A DNA stretch of 21,600 nucleotides from Dehalococcoidales bacterium (GTDB taxonomy: Bacteria > Chloroflexota > Dehalococcoidia > Dehalococcoidales > UBA3254): assembly GCA_016926695.1 (NCBI GenBank), contig JAFGOB010000169.1, forward strand, positions 1-21,600, given 5' to 3'. Below the pieces are notes generated by a model. That model searched no databases and was not told the origin of the DNA. It saw only the letters and a program-made list of their open reading frames with translations. The position numbers were made by a program, and so were the translations under genes. Shown here piece after piece: positions 1 to 7,446 of this stretch; position 1 is the stretch's first letter; every line of letters begins with the position of its first letter.

Positions 1-806
1 ACGGTGAACACCTCCTCCGCTTCATGGCTTCCGGCAGAAACATGAATCATATCTACATTGCCATCGAGTTGCCTGGCAATCCTGACGCCTTCATCGATAC
101 CGTAGCCGCCTTCATACACCATCGACCCGCTGATACGGATATCCACCGGAAATCCCCGGCCGCACTTTTGCTTGATTCTTTTTATTATGGCTACAGGGAA
201 ACGACAGCGGTTTTCCAGACTGCCCCCCCATTGATCCTTCCGGTTGTTTATATCGGGGTCCAGGAATTGATTTAGCAGCCAGCCATGGCCGGCATGGATA
301 GTTATCATGCCGAATCCGCAAAATTTGGCAAAGGCCGCCGCGTTGCCATAGGCCTCAATCGTTTCCTCTATAACAGATTCAGGCATCTCGGGTACGAAGA
401 TTCCAAGAGGGTTCACTCCTGCGATAGCCCCATAAATCTGATGTCCTCTTTTAATGCATATGAAAGAATTCGCGCCGGTATGCTGTAGTTCTACGGCAGC
501 CACTGCTCCGTGCCGGTTGATGGCGGTTGCCAGGCGGTAAAGGGGAGGTAGAGCGGTGGGATCATCCAGATAAAGGTTGCTCAGTCCAACCACACCCCTC
601 TGGCTATCCGGCGCTCCGGAACCGATATTTACCGTCGCCGCACCTCCCATAGCTTTGCGCTCAAAGAAAGCAATTGTCTCATCAATGGGATAATTCCTGG
701 ACGAAAGATATTCGTATGAGATAGGAGCAGCGAAACAGCGGTTACGGAAAAGGGTATCTCCTAACCGGATTGGAGAGAAAAGATGTGGATATTTACACGT
801 ATACAT
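1..806 (-). CDS. NADH:flavin oxidoreductase (Old Yellow Enzyme family), partial at left edge
   Basis: The reading frame is open from an ATG at 806 down to the window edge (268 codons), so the C-terminal part is missing. A strong Shine-Dalgarno (AAGGAGG, 812-818) sits 5 nt upstream and fixes the start. The visible part is the FMN-binding TIM barrel: it opens with MYTCKYPHLFSPIRLG and later carries HAGHGWLLNQFL and VSAGSHEAEE, colinear with the full-length neighbour at 841-2880 and clearly paralogous to it. The gap to that upstream gene is 34 nt, so the two are probably one operon. If it is full length like its paralog, a 4Fe-4S motif and an FAD/NAD(P) domain lie outside the window. The family reduces activated C=C bonds (enoates, dienoyl-CoA) or acts on bile acids and trimethylamine. 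The substrate cannot be assigned. Trp occupies the site of the tyrosine proton donor of E. coli FadH. Confidence 0.9.
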   Translation of the reverse strand, partial: MYTCKYPHLFSPIRLGDTLFRNRCFAAPISYEYLSSRNYPIDETIAFFERKAMGGAATVNIGSGAPDSQRGVVGLSNLYLDDPTALPPLYRLATAINRHGAVAAVELQHTGANSFICIKRGHQIYGAIAGVNPLGIFVPEMPESVIEETIEAYGNAAAFAKFCGFGMITIHAGHGWLLNQFLDPDINNRKDQWGGSLENRCRFPVAIIKRIKQKCGRGFPVDIRISGSMVYEGGYGIDEGVRIARQLDGNVDMIHVSAGSHEAEEVFT

Positions 807-840
807 TTCATCCTCCTTCAAAGTCCAGTACCTGTGTGTA

Positions 841-2880
841 TTATATATCCCGCGCGATGGTGTAAGCGGTGCTGGTCGCCTGGAGAATGTTTTTGGGTGC
901 CAGGCAATCGCCTATCTGGTGGAATTCCGGTGCGCAGAAACGCAAAGCGTCCGCTTCGTTAAATAGCGGCTGCCGGCCGATGGCATATATGACCGTGTCC
1001 CCTGGAAAGAGCTTCTTACTCCCTTGTTCAGCCTCGTTGCGGAAAACTCTGCCGAAGGTGTTCGATTCCAATGTGGCCGCCTGAATCGTCGGGCATGGAG
1101 GTACGGCATAGACATCGCCTACATACTCGCCGATAACACCCTGTTCGTTTATCTCCAGGGCCAGTGTGGATGTCGATGCCTTTAAGTTGCGTTTCTTGAT
1201 CTCATTAATCAAAGCCAGGCCGTGAACGCTATTTCCACCGTCATTCAAGGTCGGCATCATTTCCAGGATAGTTACCTGGCGCCCAAGGTCCAGGAGGAAA
1301 ATGCTCAGTTCGATGCCGGTCAGCCCTCCGCCGAGGATGACCACATCCCGAGCAGCCTTTTCAGGATGATAATAGGCTTCCTCTGCACTGAGAACATTCC
1401 TGCGGTCGATTCCACGAATCATGGGTACCAGTGGATGCGCACCAAGTGCAGCGATAATTACATCGGCATCAGCCGCCTTAGCCAGATTCGGAGTTAATGG
1501 AGTGTTCAAAAGTACCTCGATGGATGAGCGGGAAATCATCCTGGCCTGGCAGTCGAGATATTCCATCAGGTGCTTTTTAAAAGGTACCTTTTCCTCGCAT
1601 CTAAGTGTACCGCCGAGGCGGTCGCTTTTTTCATATAAAACAACTTTATGCCCGCGCTGGGATGCGGTCAATGCCGCCTGCATTCCGGCCACGCCTCCGC
1701 CGGCGACGAGCACATTCTTTTTAACAATAGCAGGTAATGCATGCCGGGCCTCCTGCTCAAAGCCGATTTCCGGATTCACCGCACAGCGGTACTGGCGACG
1801 TGTGGTTATGCCGGTAAAGCATTCGTAGCATCGCAGGCAGGGCCGGATTTCGTCAGCTTTCCCCGCGCGTGCTTTTTTGGGAGCATCCGGGTCTGCCATC
1901 ATAGCCCTGGCTGCCATGATCACATCAGCCTGACCGGAGGCGATAATCTCTTCCATTATTTCGGGATCAGCGATGGCGCCGACTGTTGACACAGGCGTTT
2001 GAACATGTTTTTTTATTTCGGCAGCATACCTGACATTGACGCCGTCCGGCAAAAACATGCTGGGGTGTGTAATAGTAAATGCCTCCGGTGCTTCATGGCA
2101 TCCGGCAGAAACATGTATTAATTCGACTTTGCCGTCAAACTGCTGTGCAATCTGGATTCCCACATCGATATCGTAACCGCCTTCATAGCACATAGCTCCG
2201 CTAATGCGAATATCGATGGGAAAGCCCCGGCCGCATTTCTTTTTAATCCTCTCGATTATGGCGAGGGGGAAACGGGCGCGATTTTCCATGCTGCCGCCGC
2301 CCCATCGGTCTTTACGGTTATTGATATTGGGGTCTAAAAACTGGTTCAATAGTGTACCATGCCCGGCATGGATAGTTATCATGCCGAAACCGCAAAATTT
2401 GGCAAAAGCTGCGCCGTCGGCGAAAGCTTCGATAGTCTCTTCGATAACCGACTCCGGCATAGCCGGGACAAAATTCCCCAGAGCATTCAGCCCGTCCACG
2501 ACCCCGTATATCTGGTTTCCCCTCCTGGCAGCCATATAAGAATTGGCGCCGCTATGCCCCAGCTCAATGACGGCTATTGCTCCATGCCTGGTGATTGCTG
2601 TGGCCAGGCGGTAAATGGGCGGCAGGGCGGTTGGATCGTCAAGATAGAGATTGCTTAGCCCGATAATACCCCTCTTGCTGTCCGGCGCCCCCGAACCAAT
2701 ATTAACTGTAGCCGCGCCTCCCATAGCCTTCCGTTCAAAGAAGGCTATAGTCTCATCCAGGGGATAGTTCCTGGATGAGAGATACTCATAGCCGACCGGT
2801 GCGGCAAAATAACGGTTCTTGAAAACGGAGTTCCCTAACCTGATAGGGGAGAAGAGATGTGAATATTTACATATAGACAT
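841..2880 (-). CDS. FAD/FMN/4Fe-4S enoate reductase-like flavoprotein (FadH/BaiCD type)
   Basis: The product is 679 aa, the usual length for three-domain FadH-type reductases. An N-terminal OYE barrel (about residues 1-340) carries HAGHGTLLNQFL and AGCHE; the His of the latter matches FadH His252. The 4Fe-4S cysteines follow at about 348, 351, 354 and 366 (PCLRCYEC, then RCAVNP). Next come an FAD-binding VAGGGVAG near 393-400 and a second dinucleotide site, VVILGGGLTGIE. The ATG at 2880 is preferred over the in-frame GTG at 2892 because it matches the start of the paralog and has GGTGA 8 nt upstream, which overlaps that GTG. The enzyme probably passes electrons from NAD(P)H through FAD and the Fe-S cluster to FMN, then to an unsaturated substrate in the cytoplasm. 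Thr176 replaces the FadH tyrosine proton donor. It is followed by the paralog at 1-806 in an apparent operon. Confidence 0.93.
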   Translation of the reverse strand: MSICKYSHLFSPIRLGNSVFKNRYFAAPVGYEYLSSRNYPLDETIAFFERKAMGGAATVNIGSGAPDSKRGIIGLSNLYLDDPTALPPIYRLATAITRHGAIAVIELGHSGANSYMAARRGNQIYGVVDGLNALGNFVPAMPESVIEETIEAFADGAAFAKFCGFGMITIHAGHGTLLNQFLDPNINNRKDRWGGGSMENRARFPLAIIERIKKKCGRGFPIDIRISGAMCYEGGYDIDVGIQIAQQFDGKVELIHVSAGCHEAPEAFTITHPSMFLPDGVNVRYAAEIKKHVQTPVSTVGAIADPEIMEEIIASGQADVIMAARAMMADPDAPKKARAGKADEIRPCLRCYECFTGITTRRQYRCAVNPEIGFEQEARHALPAIVKKNVLVAGGGVAGMQAALTASQRGHKVVLYEKSDRLGGTLRCEEKVPFKKHLMEYLDCQARMISRSSIEVLLNTPLTPNLAKAADADVIIAALGAHPLVPMIRGIDRRNVLSAEEAYYHPEKAARDVVILGGGLTGIELSIFLLDLGRQVTILEMMPTLNDGGNSVHGLALINEIKKRNLKASTSTLALEINEQGVIGEYVGDVYAVPPCPTIQAATLESNTFGRVFRNEAEQGSKKLFPGDTVIYAIGRQPLFNEADALRFCAPEFHQIGDCLAPKNILQATSTAYTIARDI

Positions 2881-2902
2881 TTTCTTATTCACCGCAATAG
2901 CT

Positions 2903-2931
2903 AGTATAGCGTCTCAATTTTCTCTATACAA
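2903..2931 (-). promoter_or_regulatory. Candidate promoter of the flavoprotein operon
   Basis: On the minus strand TTGTAT (2926-2931) and TATACT (2903-2908) are separated by 17 nt. The -10 is good and the -35 weak (3/6). Transcription would start about 16 nt before the ATG at 2880. Between here and the methyltransferase stop (2932-3057) I see no gene. Confidence 0.35.
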
Positions 2932-3057
2932 TGAAATGAAGCTGGTTTTTTAACAAGCTTTCCGAAAAACACTACACTTACGGCCCCTCCTTTTCGTCTG
3001 ATCAGTTAAATATTAGCAAGCCTGCCGGGATATGTCACTTCTCCAGTTCCTGAATGT

Positions 3058-3642
3058 TTACTTTTCTTTTTTACATAAGTAAAAACGGAAGTAATTCGTG
3101 AGAATTGACCTGACATCCAGTATTTTAAAACTTGAGTTTAATATACCAGCCTGGAAAACATCCCAGGTAAATCTTTCCCTGGGTTCCTCGATCAGGAAGG
3201 CGCCCTCGGGCTTCAGTACTCTGGATATTTCAGAAAGCGCCTTTTTCCATTGCGGAATGTGATGAAGTACACCAAATACGAAAAAGGCATCAAAGACGGC
3301 TGTATCAGAATCTATTCGCGTTAGATCACCGATAAAAAAATCCACTTCCAGGTTTCTTTTTTTAGCCAGGCGGATCTGTTCCGGCATGTAGTCGAATGCA
3401 ACAATACGCGAGGGATTGAACGCCTTTATTATCAGTTCCGTGCTGTATCCTGAACCGCATCCTCCATCCATAACGGCCTTTCCTGTGAGGTCAATATGGT
3501 TTCTCTTGAGTTGATTTTGAAATATTCTCAGTTCAATATTCTTCTGGCTCCATCTGCGCAGCGGATTATTCATAGCCAGAAACTCAAAAGTCCCCAATCG
3601 CATTACTTCTCCATTTCTTACTGATGCAATCCTGTTGTCCAT
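3058..3642 (-). CDS. Class I SAM-dependent methyltransferase
   Basis: The product is 194 aa from the ATG at 3642 (MDNRIASVRN), which is preceded by AAAAAAGGGG. A longer in-frame extension to 3909 would overlap the divergent regulator and its promoter region and is rejected. The protein has the Rossmann methyltransferase signature: motif I VMDGGCGSGYST (residues 58-68), an acidic VAFDYMPEQ after strand 2, IGDLTRI, then VLHHIPQWKKAL and a post-motif VLKPEGAFLIEEP. This is the Methyltransf_11/25 pattern typical of small-molecule methyltransferases. No substrate domain is visible, so the target is unknown. The gene is divergent from a TetR regulator with a shared, inverted-repeat-containing promoter region, so it is probably that regulator's target. 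It is separated by 177 nt from the flavoprotein operon and could be read through into it. Confidence 0.85.
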   Translation of the reverse strand: MDNRIASVRNGEVMRLGTFEFLAMNNPLRRWSQKNIELRIFQNQLKRNHIDLTGKAVMDGGCGSGYSTELIIKAFNPSRIVAFDYMPEQIRLAKKRNLEVDFFIGDLTRIDSDTAVFDAFFVFGVLHHIPQWKKALSEISRVLKPEGAFLIEEPRERFTWDVFQAGILNSSFKILDVRSILTNYFRFYLCKKEK

Positions 3643-3691
3643 CTTATTTTCCCCTTTTTTTATAGCTAAATATGAGTTATAGCTCGTATTA

Positions 3692-3720
3692 ATTTTATCT
3701 GTGCGGATGGCTATTGTCAA
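3692..3720 (-). promoter_or_regulatory. Promoter of the methyltransferase gene
   Basis: On the minus strand TTGACA (3715-3720), a 17-nt spacer and TAAAAT (3692-3697) form a near-consensus vegetative promoter (6/6 and 5/6). The -35 lies inside the outer arm of the inverted repeat at 3714-3754, so binding there would block it. Confidence 0.65.
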
Positions 3721-3754
3721 GTGTAATGTGAAATAAAGCTCACATTTTTGACAA
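3714..3754. promoter_or_regulatory. Nested inverted repeat, probable TetR operator
   Basis: The outer arms are TTGTCAA (3714-3720) and TTGACAA (3748-3754). The inner arms are AATGTGA (3725-3731) and TCACATT (3740-3746). The gaps between inner and outer arms are unequal (4 nt left, 1 nt right). The outer arms supply TTGACA -35 boxes facing both ways. On the plus side the box at 3748-3753 has only weak -10 candidates (around 3771-3780). Operator function is inferred from its position between the divergent methyltransferase and TetR genes. Confidence 0.55.
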
Positions 3755-3798
3755 ACTTGCCCGCCGGTGGTAAGTATATAGCAGTACAGGGAGGGATT

Positions 3799-4461
3799 AT
3801 GGATGATACCGGCAGCAAAGTAAGAATTCCAAAACAAAAACGAAGCGCAAAAAAGAAGCAGAAATTGATAATAACCGCTATGGGCTTGTTTTCTCAGAAC
3901 GGTTATCACAATACCAGTTCAAACGAGATTGCCGCACATGCAGGAGTTTCGGTAGGCAGTTTTTATGCATACTTCAGGGATAAAAAGCAGCTATTCCTGG
4001 AGGTGATGAGCTACTACAACGATCTTATTTTGAAACAGGTAGAGACCGGTTATGTATCCGGGGGGAAAGACCTGGAGGAAATATTGTTCAATTTCATCAG
4101 TAATACGCTGCAGGCTCATAAAATCCATCCTGAGTTTCATCAGGAAATGATGGCCATGTATATTTCAGACCCGGATGTCAGGAAATTTGTCGATGACCAG
4201 AAGAAACAGGAAATGGAATATCCGCTGCGCTATTTACAGGCAGCAAAAGAATCGCTGGACAACCGGATTAAAATAAAGAACCTCGAGGTTGCTTCATTTG
4301 TTATTTATGCCGCGATTGAGAAAGTAGTACATGAAATTGCATTCAGTGATAGCCGAATATCAGAAGAGCGAATAATCAAAGAGCTGGTGGATATGATTAT
4401 AAAGTACATTTTCTGCGACCTGCCTGCGGAAATATTCCAGCCTGACGGCGAAACGGATTAA
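3799..4461 (+). CDS. TetR/AcrR family transcriptional regulator
   Basis: The product is 220 aa from the ATG at 3799, with AGGGAGGG just upstream; the frame is open to 3748 but that extension has no binding site and crosses the operator. The N-terminal DNA-binding domain (about residues 20-65) has the TetR pattern: an AMGLFSQNGYHNTSSNEIAAHAGVSVGS helix-turn-helix region followed by FYAYFRDKKQLF. The remaining 150 residues are the variable ligand-binding and dimerisation domain. It probably represses itself and the divergent methyltransferase through the inverted repeat at 3714-3754, and might also act on the flavoprotein operon beyond. The ligand is unknown. Lysines and arginines are abundant in the first 25 residues (KQKRSAKKKQK), as in many TetR N-terminal arms. 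Confidence 0.9.
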   Translation: MDDTGSKVRIPKQKRSAKKKQKLIITAMGLFSQNGYHNTSSNEIAAHAGVSVGSFYAYFRDKKQLFLEVMSYYNDLILKQVETGYVSGGKDLEEILFNFISNTLQAHKIHPEFHQEMMAMYISDPDVRKFVDDQKKQEMEYPLRYLQAAKESLDNRIKIKNLEVASFVIYAAIEKVVHEIAFSDSRISEERIIKELVDMIIKYIFCDLPAEIFQPDGETD

Positions 4462-4590
4462 GCAATTTCTGGTGGCAGTATATACTTACTAATAGTAAAG
4501 ATAATCAGGCAGTATAATGTATAGTATATAATGCAAGAACAGACCGAAGATAAAATAATAATATAGAATGAGGGTTGTTGCAGCCTGAAC
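4462..4590. other. AT-rich intergenic stretch with a small palindrome
   Basis: No gene is seen. It contains the hyphenated palindrome TTACTAATAGTAA (4486-4498) and several TATA-like runs (GTATAATG, AGTATATAATG). These could be promoters or binding sites, but no -35 box is convincing. Confidence 0.3.
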
Positions 4591-4625
4591 AAAAAAGCCG
4601 CCTGTTTCCAAGCGGCTTTTGTTAT
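4591..4625. terminator. Bidirectional intrinsic terminator
   Basis: AAAAGCCGC (4593-4601) pairs with GCGGCTTTT (4612-4620) around a 10-nt loop, with A-rich and T-rich flanks on both sides. It closes the TetR transcript and marks the left boundary of the accessory island, just before the first flanking repeat. Confidence 0.75.
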
Positions 4626-4630
4626 TGTTA

Positions 4631-4803
4631 TCCCGTTCCCCTGAGCAGATGACCCCGGATTATCCGCGGATAATCCGCATAATTACCGGTTGTAAAACCT
4701 GGCAATAAAAAGTTGGCCATTACGACGGGTAAAGTTTTTATTAATTTGGTAGCCCGCCTTGGAAGGATTCCGAACTTTTCTTCGAGAAGAATGATTTGAT
4801 ACC
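4631..4803 (+). repeat. Left copy of the ~170-bp direct repeat flanking the accessory cassette
   Basis: It matches 8601-8770 in the same orientation. Two blocks are identical (4631-4672 = 8601-8642, 42 bp; 4686-4729 = 8653-8696, 44 bp). A third block (about 4757-4791) has a single mismatch, after which similarity fades. This copy holds a perfect 22-bp palindrome at 4656-4677 centred on CCGCGG. It encodes nothing I recognise. It may be an insertion-sequence end, a solo repeat or a recombination site. Confidence 0.85.
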
Positions 4804-4871
4804 CGAGTTACAGCAACTATTGGCTTCTGACTACAAGTGCCAACAAAAAGAGCTCCGGTGACAAAACCCTC

Positions 4872-4901
4872 TTGACAAACTCTACTTTTTAAGATTATAA
4901 T
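4872..4901 (+). promoter_or_regulatory. Consensus sigma-A promoter of the accessory cassette
   Basis: TTGACA (4872-4877), an 18-nt spacer and TATAAT (4896-4901): both hexamers match consensus exactly. It is followed directly by the SOS-type palindrome, so it is expected to be strong but repressed. The predicted start near 4908 leaves a leader of about 20 nt before the ATG at 4930. Confidence 0.85.
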
Positions 4902-4902
4902 T

Positions 4903-4916
4903 AGAACATATGTTCT
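4903..4916. promoter_or_regulatory. Gram-positive SOS (LexA/DinR) box
   Basis: AGAACATATGTTCT is a perfect 14-bp palindrome containing GAAC-N4-GTTC, the core of the Bacillus-type LexA site. It begins 2 nt after the -10 box and covers the expected transcription start, the classical place for repression. LexA itself is not in the window, so control by LexA is inferred. Confidence 0.75.
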
Positions 4917-4929
4917 TAACGGATGACCA

Positions 4930-6495
4930 ATGATGGCAGAAGTCGCAACAACAAAGAATCTACGAAGGGCACATGGTCGGGGCGTATTACTTTCAGCCTT
5001 GGAAAAGGACAATATTCTGACTAAAGTCATGGTTTTTCCGGATGGTCGGTTTATAACAAAAACCAAACTTTGGGATGAATACTGGCAGTCTGTTTATGAA
5101 CTCAAGCACGAAAAGGTAGCAGAAGACTTAAATAAGCTCCACATTATTTGGAATGATTATATCCACTTCAGGTTTAATGCCTCGCTGAGGCAAGACTTCT
5201 GTTATCGCTATTTTACCCTGCTGGGTACTTTATTATCACTTCATGCAGAATTTATTGGCCAAGAATGGAAACATGGGCTGCAGGCTACTTTAGGCTTTGA
5301 GTGCTTTGGAATTGCTTCAGTTACTGATAACAAAGTCTTTGCAGGTGGTATCTGTACTCTTCGAAATCCCTGCTACCTTCTGGTGAAACTCAAAATGCCA
5401 GAGGTATTAAACGATCCCCAATACCTGCCCGTGATTACCGTTCCAGATATTGAAGAACCTGAATTATTTTATCATTACAGGCAATATGCTTTGTCCCACG
5501 ATTCGCCGTTGTCGCTTTTTCTCTACCCTGCTGCTTCTGGAATGAAACGCCTGGCTAGTTTAAAGCTTATCCATTCCTTAGTTGGCGGTATGAGCGATGG
5601 AATTGACCCTCGCACACTTGAGCGAGCGCATCGCCTGTACAGACATATTATTCGCCGTATAATTGAGGCAAATGGAAAGATGATTGTTCTGGAGATAGCA
5701 GATATTGGTGCTGGAAGCGGTAGTCTTAGTGCTGCTATTTGCCGAGAGATACAAAATAGCGGGGTCACGCCTAAGCTCAGAGTGTGGTTTGTTGACCTGG
5801 AACATGCTGACCCGAGCAGGTTCTTACACACCAAAAAATTAAGAGCTTTCAGTGATAACCTGAATTATATTGGAGACAATTATCGCAACTGGCTAGCTCG
5901 ACCACGGCCGCTGCCTGTTAAAAACGGTCTCCGCATAGCACTGGTATCGAAGCTTTTCAATAATCTTAGCCTCTTCTCTGTACGTTGCCTATCCGGTGAA
6001 CAATTATCTCCATTCCATGAGTACCCGGACCCGGAAAAACACCGTCCCTCGATCTGCCTGGCTCCGCACGGAGCTGGTATAGAATCGCTGGCAGTCTCTA
6101 ATACGCGAATCCAACTTCAAGAGGGCAGAGCTTTTTCCCAGGCATCTCTCTCGGAATTCTATGAGGGCTTATACGTGCTTTCGGGGAAAAGCCATCCAGA
6201 CGAAGCACCTGAAAACAGGCTTTTTTTACCTGTCAGGTTATTTCATCCGGAATGTCTGATTACCTCGAATAGCAAGAGTGTTATTGCCTGTCTGACAGAG
6301 AATTGCGATTATGTCATTATCGAAGATGCTGACCTTAGACCACAGGAGTTAATTGACCATGCGATAAAATATTCTCTCAGCTCTCTGATTATCTATGACA
6401 TGACGAAAGCTTTGAGGTTAAAAGGTAACTACCTGTACGTTATCTGGAACAGCAAAGCGGTCACCCCACATCTTTCAGGTGAACAGATATGGTAA
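4930..6495 (+). CDS. Uncharacterised 521-aa protein with a SAM-methyltransferase-like core; first gene of the SOS-box cassette
   Basis: I do not recognise the full-length family. The N-terminal half (1-240) has no motif I can name. From about residue 252 a Rossmann methyltransferase pattern appears: EIADIGAGSGSLSAAI (256-270, motif I), then VWFVDLEHAD and LNYIGDNYRNW, as expected for motifs II and III. The rest (about 330-521) is unassigned. ATG codons at 4930 and 4933 are both possible; no good ribosome binding site is present (only GGATGA at 4921-4926), which fits a very short leader. It overlaps the radical SAM gene by 7 nt, so translation is probably coupled. A role as a nucleic-acid or protein methyltransferase within a damage-induced system is plausible but unproven. 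Confidence 0.8.
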   Translation: MMAEVATTKNLRRAHGRGVLLSALEKDNILTKVMVFPDGRFITKTKLWDEYWQSVYELKHEKVAEDLNKLHIIWNDYIHFRFNASLRQDFCYRYFTLLGTLLSLHAEFIGQEWKHGLQATLGFECFGIASVTDNKVFAGGICTLRNPCYLLVKLKMPEVLNDPQYLPVITVPDIEEPELFYHYRQYALSHDSPLSLFLYPAASGMKRLASLKLIHSLVGGMSDGIDPRTLERAHRLYRHIIRRIIEANGKMIVLEIADIGAGSGSLSAAICREIQNSGVTPKLRVWFVDLEHADPSRFLHTKKLRAFSDNLNYIGDNYRNWLARPRPLPVKNGLRIALVSKLFNNLSLFSVRCLSGEQLSPFHEYPDPEKHRPSICLAPHGAGIESLAVSNTRIQLQEGRAFSQASLSEFYEGLYVLSGKSHPDEAPENRLFLPVRLFHPECLITSNSKSVIACLTENCDYVIIEDADLRPQELIDHAIKYSLSSLIIYDMTKALRLKGNYLYVIWNSKAVTPHLSGEQIW

Positions 6496-7439
6496 ATGTA
6501 ACTTGGGCTGAGCGTAAGTCACCTGTTCTTTCATCATCAAGTTTGGCTTGTCTTGCTCACATTCCGGGCATAAATCTGACATCGGGCTGTGCCCATGATT
6601 GCATTTATTGTTATGCCCGTGGCTACAGCGTCTTCCCGGGAGAGAACAATGTTGTCATCTATAAAAATATTCTTGAGAAGCTAAAAAGCGAACTTCTCCG
6701 CAAGCGCAATAAACCTCATGCCGTGTATTTCAGCCCTTCCAGCGATATTTTCCAGCCTATTCCTGAAGTGCTTGAATTAAGTCACTCCGTATTGGAATAC
6801 TTGCTTACACGGGATATCGGTATTGCATTTCTGACTAAAGGATATATACCTGATAAAACGCTCGATCTCTTACTTAATTATGTCGACAAAGTCAGAGCAC
6901 AGATAGGCATCATTACTCATGATGATAACATCAGAAAGATGTTTGAACCGAATACAGCAAGTATTGATGTAAGGCTCGGTCAAATGGCGAAGATGGCTGC
7001 CGGAGGCATGGCTGTAGAAGCTCGGCTGGTCCCGATTCTTCCCGGTATAACTGATATTTCAGATTCAATCGAGAGTCTTTGTGACGCAATTTCGAACACC
7101 GGGATAAAACATGCTGCCATCAGCGCTCTATTTTTAAGACCGGCTATTGCCGCGTCATTAAAACAGCGTATCTCGGATAAGAGGTCTTTAGATGTTTTAT
7201 TAGGCTTATATAAAGATGGAAAGCGGTTGGCGGTACACGCGGATAACTCTTCCGTTATGCCCTTACCACGACAGAAAAGGGAGGGAATTTTCACTCATTT
7301 TAAACAAATTGGTAGAAAATATGGGATTGAAATGTCTGTTTGCGGTTGCATGAATCCGGATATCGGCGGTATATGTAATATTGCAGGCAAGTGGACGGAG
7401 CGCGTCTCACGTCCGAGTTTATTTGATCAGGAGGTATAA
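6489..7439 (+). CDS. SplB-like radical SAM protein
   Basis: The product is 316 aa. The radical SAM cluster motif is SGCAHDCIYCYA (Cys34, Cys38, Cys41) near the N-terminus, in the form GINLTxGCxHxCxYCYA characteristic of the spore photoproduct lyase-like COG1533 proteins. Further family features are VYFSPSSDIFQPIPE, FLTKGYIPD and VEARLVPILPGITD. A second cysteine group near the C-terminus (C285, C287, C296 in CGCMNPDIGGIC) may bind another cluster. True SplB reverses the thymine dimer of spores; I do not see evidence for that exact activity here. The start ATG overlaps the preceding gene by 7 nt, and the stop is 7 nt before the ParB-like start. In an SOS-box operon, DNA repair or nucleic-acid modification is the natural hypothesis. 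Confidence 0.88.
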   Translation: MVNVTWAERKSPVLSSSSLACLAHIPGINLTSGCAHDCIYCYARGYSVFPGENNVVIYKNILEKLKSELLRKRNKPHAVYFSPSSDIFQPIPEVLELSHSVLEYLLTRDIGIAFLTKGYIPDKTLDLLLNYVDKVRAQIGIITHDDNIRKMFEPNTASIDVRLGQMAKMAAGGMAVEARLVPILPGITDISDSIESLCDAISNTGIKHAAISALFLRPAIAASLKQRISDKRSLDVLLGLYKDGKRLAVHADNSSVMPLPRQKREGIFTHFKQIGRKYGIEMSVCGCMNPDIGGICNIAGKWTERVSRPSLFDQEV

Positions 7440-7446
7440 ATCAACA

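Noticed and set aside
3643..3909. N-terminal extension of the methyltransferase
   Set aside because: It would run through the divergent promoters, the operator and the TetR start. The ATG at 3642 gives a normal-sized enzyme with a G-rich site upstream.
4683..5066. 127-codon minus-strand frame across the left repeat and cassette promoter
   Set aside because: It has no recognisable domain, overlaps the start of the 521-aa gene and its consensus promoter, and the equivalent frame is not kept in the right repeat copy.
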